From assembly GCA_964200185.2 (NCBI GenBank), contig CAXNAD020000380.1, positions 1-20,697 on the forward strand: DNA of 20,697 nucleotides. The letters are read 5' to 3'. Below the pieces are notes generated by a model. That model was not told the DNA's origin. It worked only from the letters and a program-made list of their open reading frames with translations, and searched no databases. The position numbers and the translations under genes are program-made. Origin of the DNA: Choristocarpus tenellus KU-1152 (Eukaryota; Phaeophyceae). Of this stretch, positions 18,458 through 20,697 are shown in pieces (within the stretch, counting starts at the first letter, position 1; each line of letters starts with the position of its first letter).

Positions 18458-19360
18458 GGTGTCACCAAGCGACCTTCCTCGTTGGTATGACCTAAGATCC
18501 CAACCTTTGATTTGGCTGAGTCTGAATGGAGGGATGGTGAGGAGGGTGTAATGATAACTGATTGTGACCCCCCACTATTTCTTTGTCCTTTACTGTGTTT
18601 GGTGCGGTGACGGTTAGATCTCTTGCATTTTGCAATGAGATTTTGTTTTCATGATTCTCCTTGTTATACTTGGAAAACAGTGACGGAAGGGACATGTAGG
18701 TACTGGATTTTGCCGTATGTTATGGGGCCTTCTATGGAAAGGAACACAAAAATATGCAGTAGTACAAAAAATGACACAAAAGCGTACCAATCTCCAATCG
18801 AGCAGCAGTCACTTGTCCACTGGAAGGACCCCACACTCTCGAGAAATTTCTCCTTCTTTCCTTCTTGTAACGAAAGAGAATTTTTCTTGTTCTTGTTGAA
18901 TATATAATAGAGCTGTCAGCTGATGTGGTCATAACGCACAGTAAAGTATTCTGCATACCGTACAGTTCTATCATACTAACCTAATAATTTTGCTTATTAT
19001 GTGGTTATGATGCACCTCCTACATTTAGACCCCTTCAACATTTACATAATATTTACGGACAGACGTTCAATGTTGTACACCAATTACAGATGAAATAACA
19101 CACTTTACAACTCAACAGTTCTTATCCGCTCTACCTTCTCATGAATTCTATTACATCAAAGTCCTTCTCATATGATGAACTCTCAAATAAAACACCACAA
19201 TAAGAAGAAATTATAATAACGTGGGAAATGGAGAAGTAGCAAAACACATCTGTCTCCAGAATATAGGTGGGAGTGTTCTGGCGAGTTGTCGGACTCTATC
19301 GGTCGAATATGGGGCTAACTGACGGAGTTGGTCCAAGAAAACAATATGATTGGTTTCCCC
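18458..19360. other. Upstream region of the KDS-repeat gene, no gene seen
   Basis: This is the presumed promoter side of the minus-strand gene. No core promoter element can be placed with confidence; a TATATAA-like run lies at about 18899-18906, over 400 bp from the start codon. Short frames at 18623-18974 on both strands lack support. Confidence 0.4.
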
Positions 19361-19371
19361 CTGACACATCT

Positions 19372-19502
19372 GCAAAATGTCAGAGGGCATAATAATAAAA
19401 TATGAAACAGTACAAAAATATAGAAGAATAAAGTGCGAAATGTCAGAGGGGGTGGGTAATGTTATAATTTTTCCCTTGTTTCATGTGGAAAATGTCAGAG
19501 GG
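19372..19502 (+). repeat. Three copies of AAATGTCAGAGGG at ~50-60 bp spacing
   Basis: Copies at 19375-19387, 19438-19450 and 19490-19502, start-to-start distances 63 and 52 bp, in AT-rich surroundings. A looser inverted form (cccctgacacat) lies just before the first. Could be a short tandem repeat relic or clustered binding sites. Confidence 0.6.
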
Positions 19503-20697
19503 TATAAAAATAAGATTAACTAAAGTTCATGGAGAACAATTGGTATATCGTGTTATAACCATGTACTATGTATGGAAAACGACCCAAATTAATAATTCCG
19601 TTGAAAATCTCGGAGAAGACGTCGTCGCATATTAATGTATCAACTTTTTAGAGAGAAGTCTTTTGGAAGGTGAGAGGGTTTTTTATTGGTTGATTTACTG
19701 GGCACACAGGCGACCAGGTTGACGGGGCCACTCCGTTCCTATTTTACTATTGTCCAGTATATTCTGTTTCGATTTTTCGCTCGGAAGACCAGACAGACCA
19801 AGGCGAACCGCAACCGAGAGGGGGAGGTTAGTTGGATGTCTCTCTATCAGAAAAAATCTTTAGTGAATGCTGTGAGGCACAGATGATGCTAAAAACAACA
19901 AAGCTCCTACCAAGATCGAACTGCAATGCTTAATTTACATCAAGATTGTATTTCCCTCCAGCATGCATAGGTTCTTCCAGCTTCAATAACTCGGGTATGC
20001 TCCAATGCACCTCAAAGCTGATACTGGTCACCCCAGGCCCCAATCAATGCAACACCTTCTGAAGAGTCCTTATGTCACCTTCATCTCATGTGTCGTTGGC
20101 GCGATGCTTGAGCATACACGATACACACCTGAACTGCAATCGTCCAAATGTAGCCCTCCAGGTGTCTATCGTAGGTAGATCCTCTCCAGTCCTGGATTGG
20201 GCAAGGGAGGACACGGTGGGGCAGCGGGTACAAGCTTGAATGCCCTTAGTTATATCTCGTGGGGTCCCCTCCCCTGCTTAGACATGAGAAACTCCATGTC
20301 TAGTGGCAAATGATGAACACCTTGCAGGTGTTTCTTCTACCAACGTCTTGGCCCTGCATAGGGCAAGGCAACACATCAGGGCACAACAAGGGGGTTATAA
20401 TAGATTTTATATACCTTGGCAACATGCCACCGCTTCACTTTAGCATGCCATCCAGGCAGGGGGACACGGAAAATGTGCATGGTAACAGCGCCGTTTTGAA
20501 GCCATTTCAACTACACGATATGAGAGAGGGGTCAAAGTATCTGGGGGGGGGGTGTTGGCGTACGTTTTTTTTTCACCCTTTTTTCGATTTTCACTTTTTT
20601 GGTGTGATTTGGTCGCACGTGTCGGATTTGAATTATCAGCAAAAAAAAGAGTTGTTTGACCGAAACGGACGCCCCCTCCCAACACAACCACCCCCAC
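19503..20697. other. No gene recognised
   Basis: Only short frames. The minus frame 20277-20086 (63 codons, no ATG near its start) has two Cys-x2-Cys pairs (ACTRCP and RCVSCM) about 36 residues apart, but nothing else to identify it. 20530-20542 reads ggtcaaagtatct followed by a G run, resembling the MITE terminal repeat. Confidence 0.4.

Noticed and set aside
8315-18895. Similarity of ctccttctctccccttctcgttac (8315-8340) to ctccttctttccttcttgtaac (18850-18872)
   Set aside because: Short pyrimidine-rich match whose position relative to the paralogous genes is not collinear; could be chance.
1-20697. tRNA, rRNA and CRISPR arrays
   Set aside because: No T-arm plus anticodon structure, rRNA core sequence or spaced identical direct repeats were recognised by eye; a covariance-model scan was not possible.

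Overview
This is a eukaryotic nuclear window. No bacterial-type operons or ribosome binding sites are visible. Coding stretches are broken by short GT-AG introns, and most of the remaining sequence is repeats and decayed transposable elements. The organism is probably an alga of the diatom/stramenopile type. That is an inference from a secreted Lys/Ser/Asp-rich repeat protein with an RXL-like site and a KXX lysine lattice (silaffin-like features), together with abundant Ty1/copia and Ty3/gypsy relics. No ribosomal or organellar marker is present to prove it.

Layout. 1-2010 holds minus-strand fragments of LTR retrotransposons, including a Ty1/copia pol piece with a mutated catalytic motif. 2010-5460 holds a minus-strand Ty3/gypsy relic (gag, zinc knuckle, protease, linker, remnants of reverse transcriptase). 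It is bracketed by two ~190-bp inverted repeats and interrupted by a ~259-bp MITE-like element. 5460-6790 is mostly featureless. 6799-7273 (minus) is a basic, coding-like remnant with an 11-G tract that shifts the frame. 7508-7621 (plus) is a fragment of a CDC48/p97 AAA ATPase ending at a splice donor. 7767-9039 (minus) is a degraded copy of a secreted KDS-type gene. 9140-15380 is mostly non-coding, with a second MITE copy, a diverged direct repeat, a dinucleotide microsatellite and one doubtful ORF. 15384-18457 (minus) is the best-preserved gene: a signal-peptide exon, three small exons and a 649-codon exon built almost wholly of K, D, S and Y repeats. 18458-20697 holds no convincing gene.

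The central observation is that the loci at 7.8-9.0 kb and 15.4-18.5 kb are paralogues. They share the order signal-peptide exon, 54-nt phase-0 exon, short exon, K/S/D-rich exon, with matching splice donors and a similar first intron (224 and 212 bp). The right copy looks functional and has a greatly expanded repeat. The left copy has frame disruptions in its signal-peptide exon and looks like a pseudogene. A secreted, Cys-free, high-charge repeat protein suggests a cell-wall, biosilica or extracellular-matrix role, but the sequence alone does not prove this.
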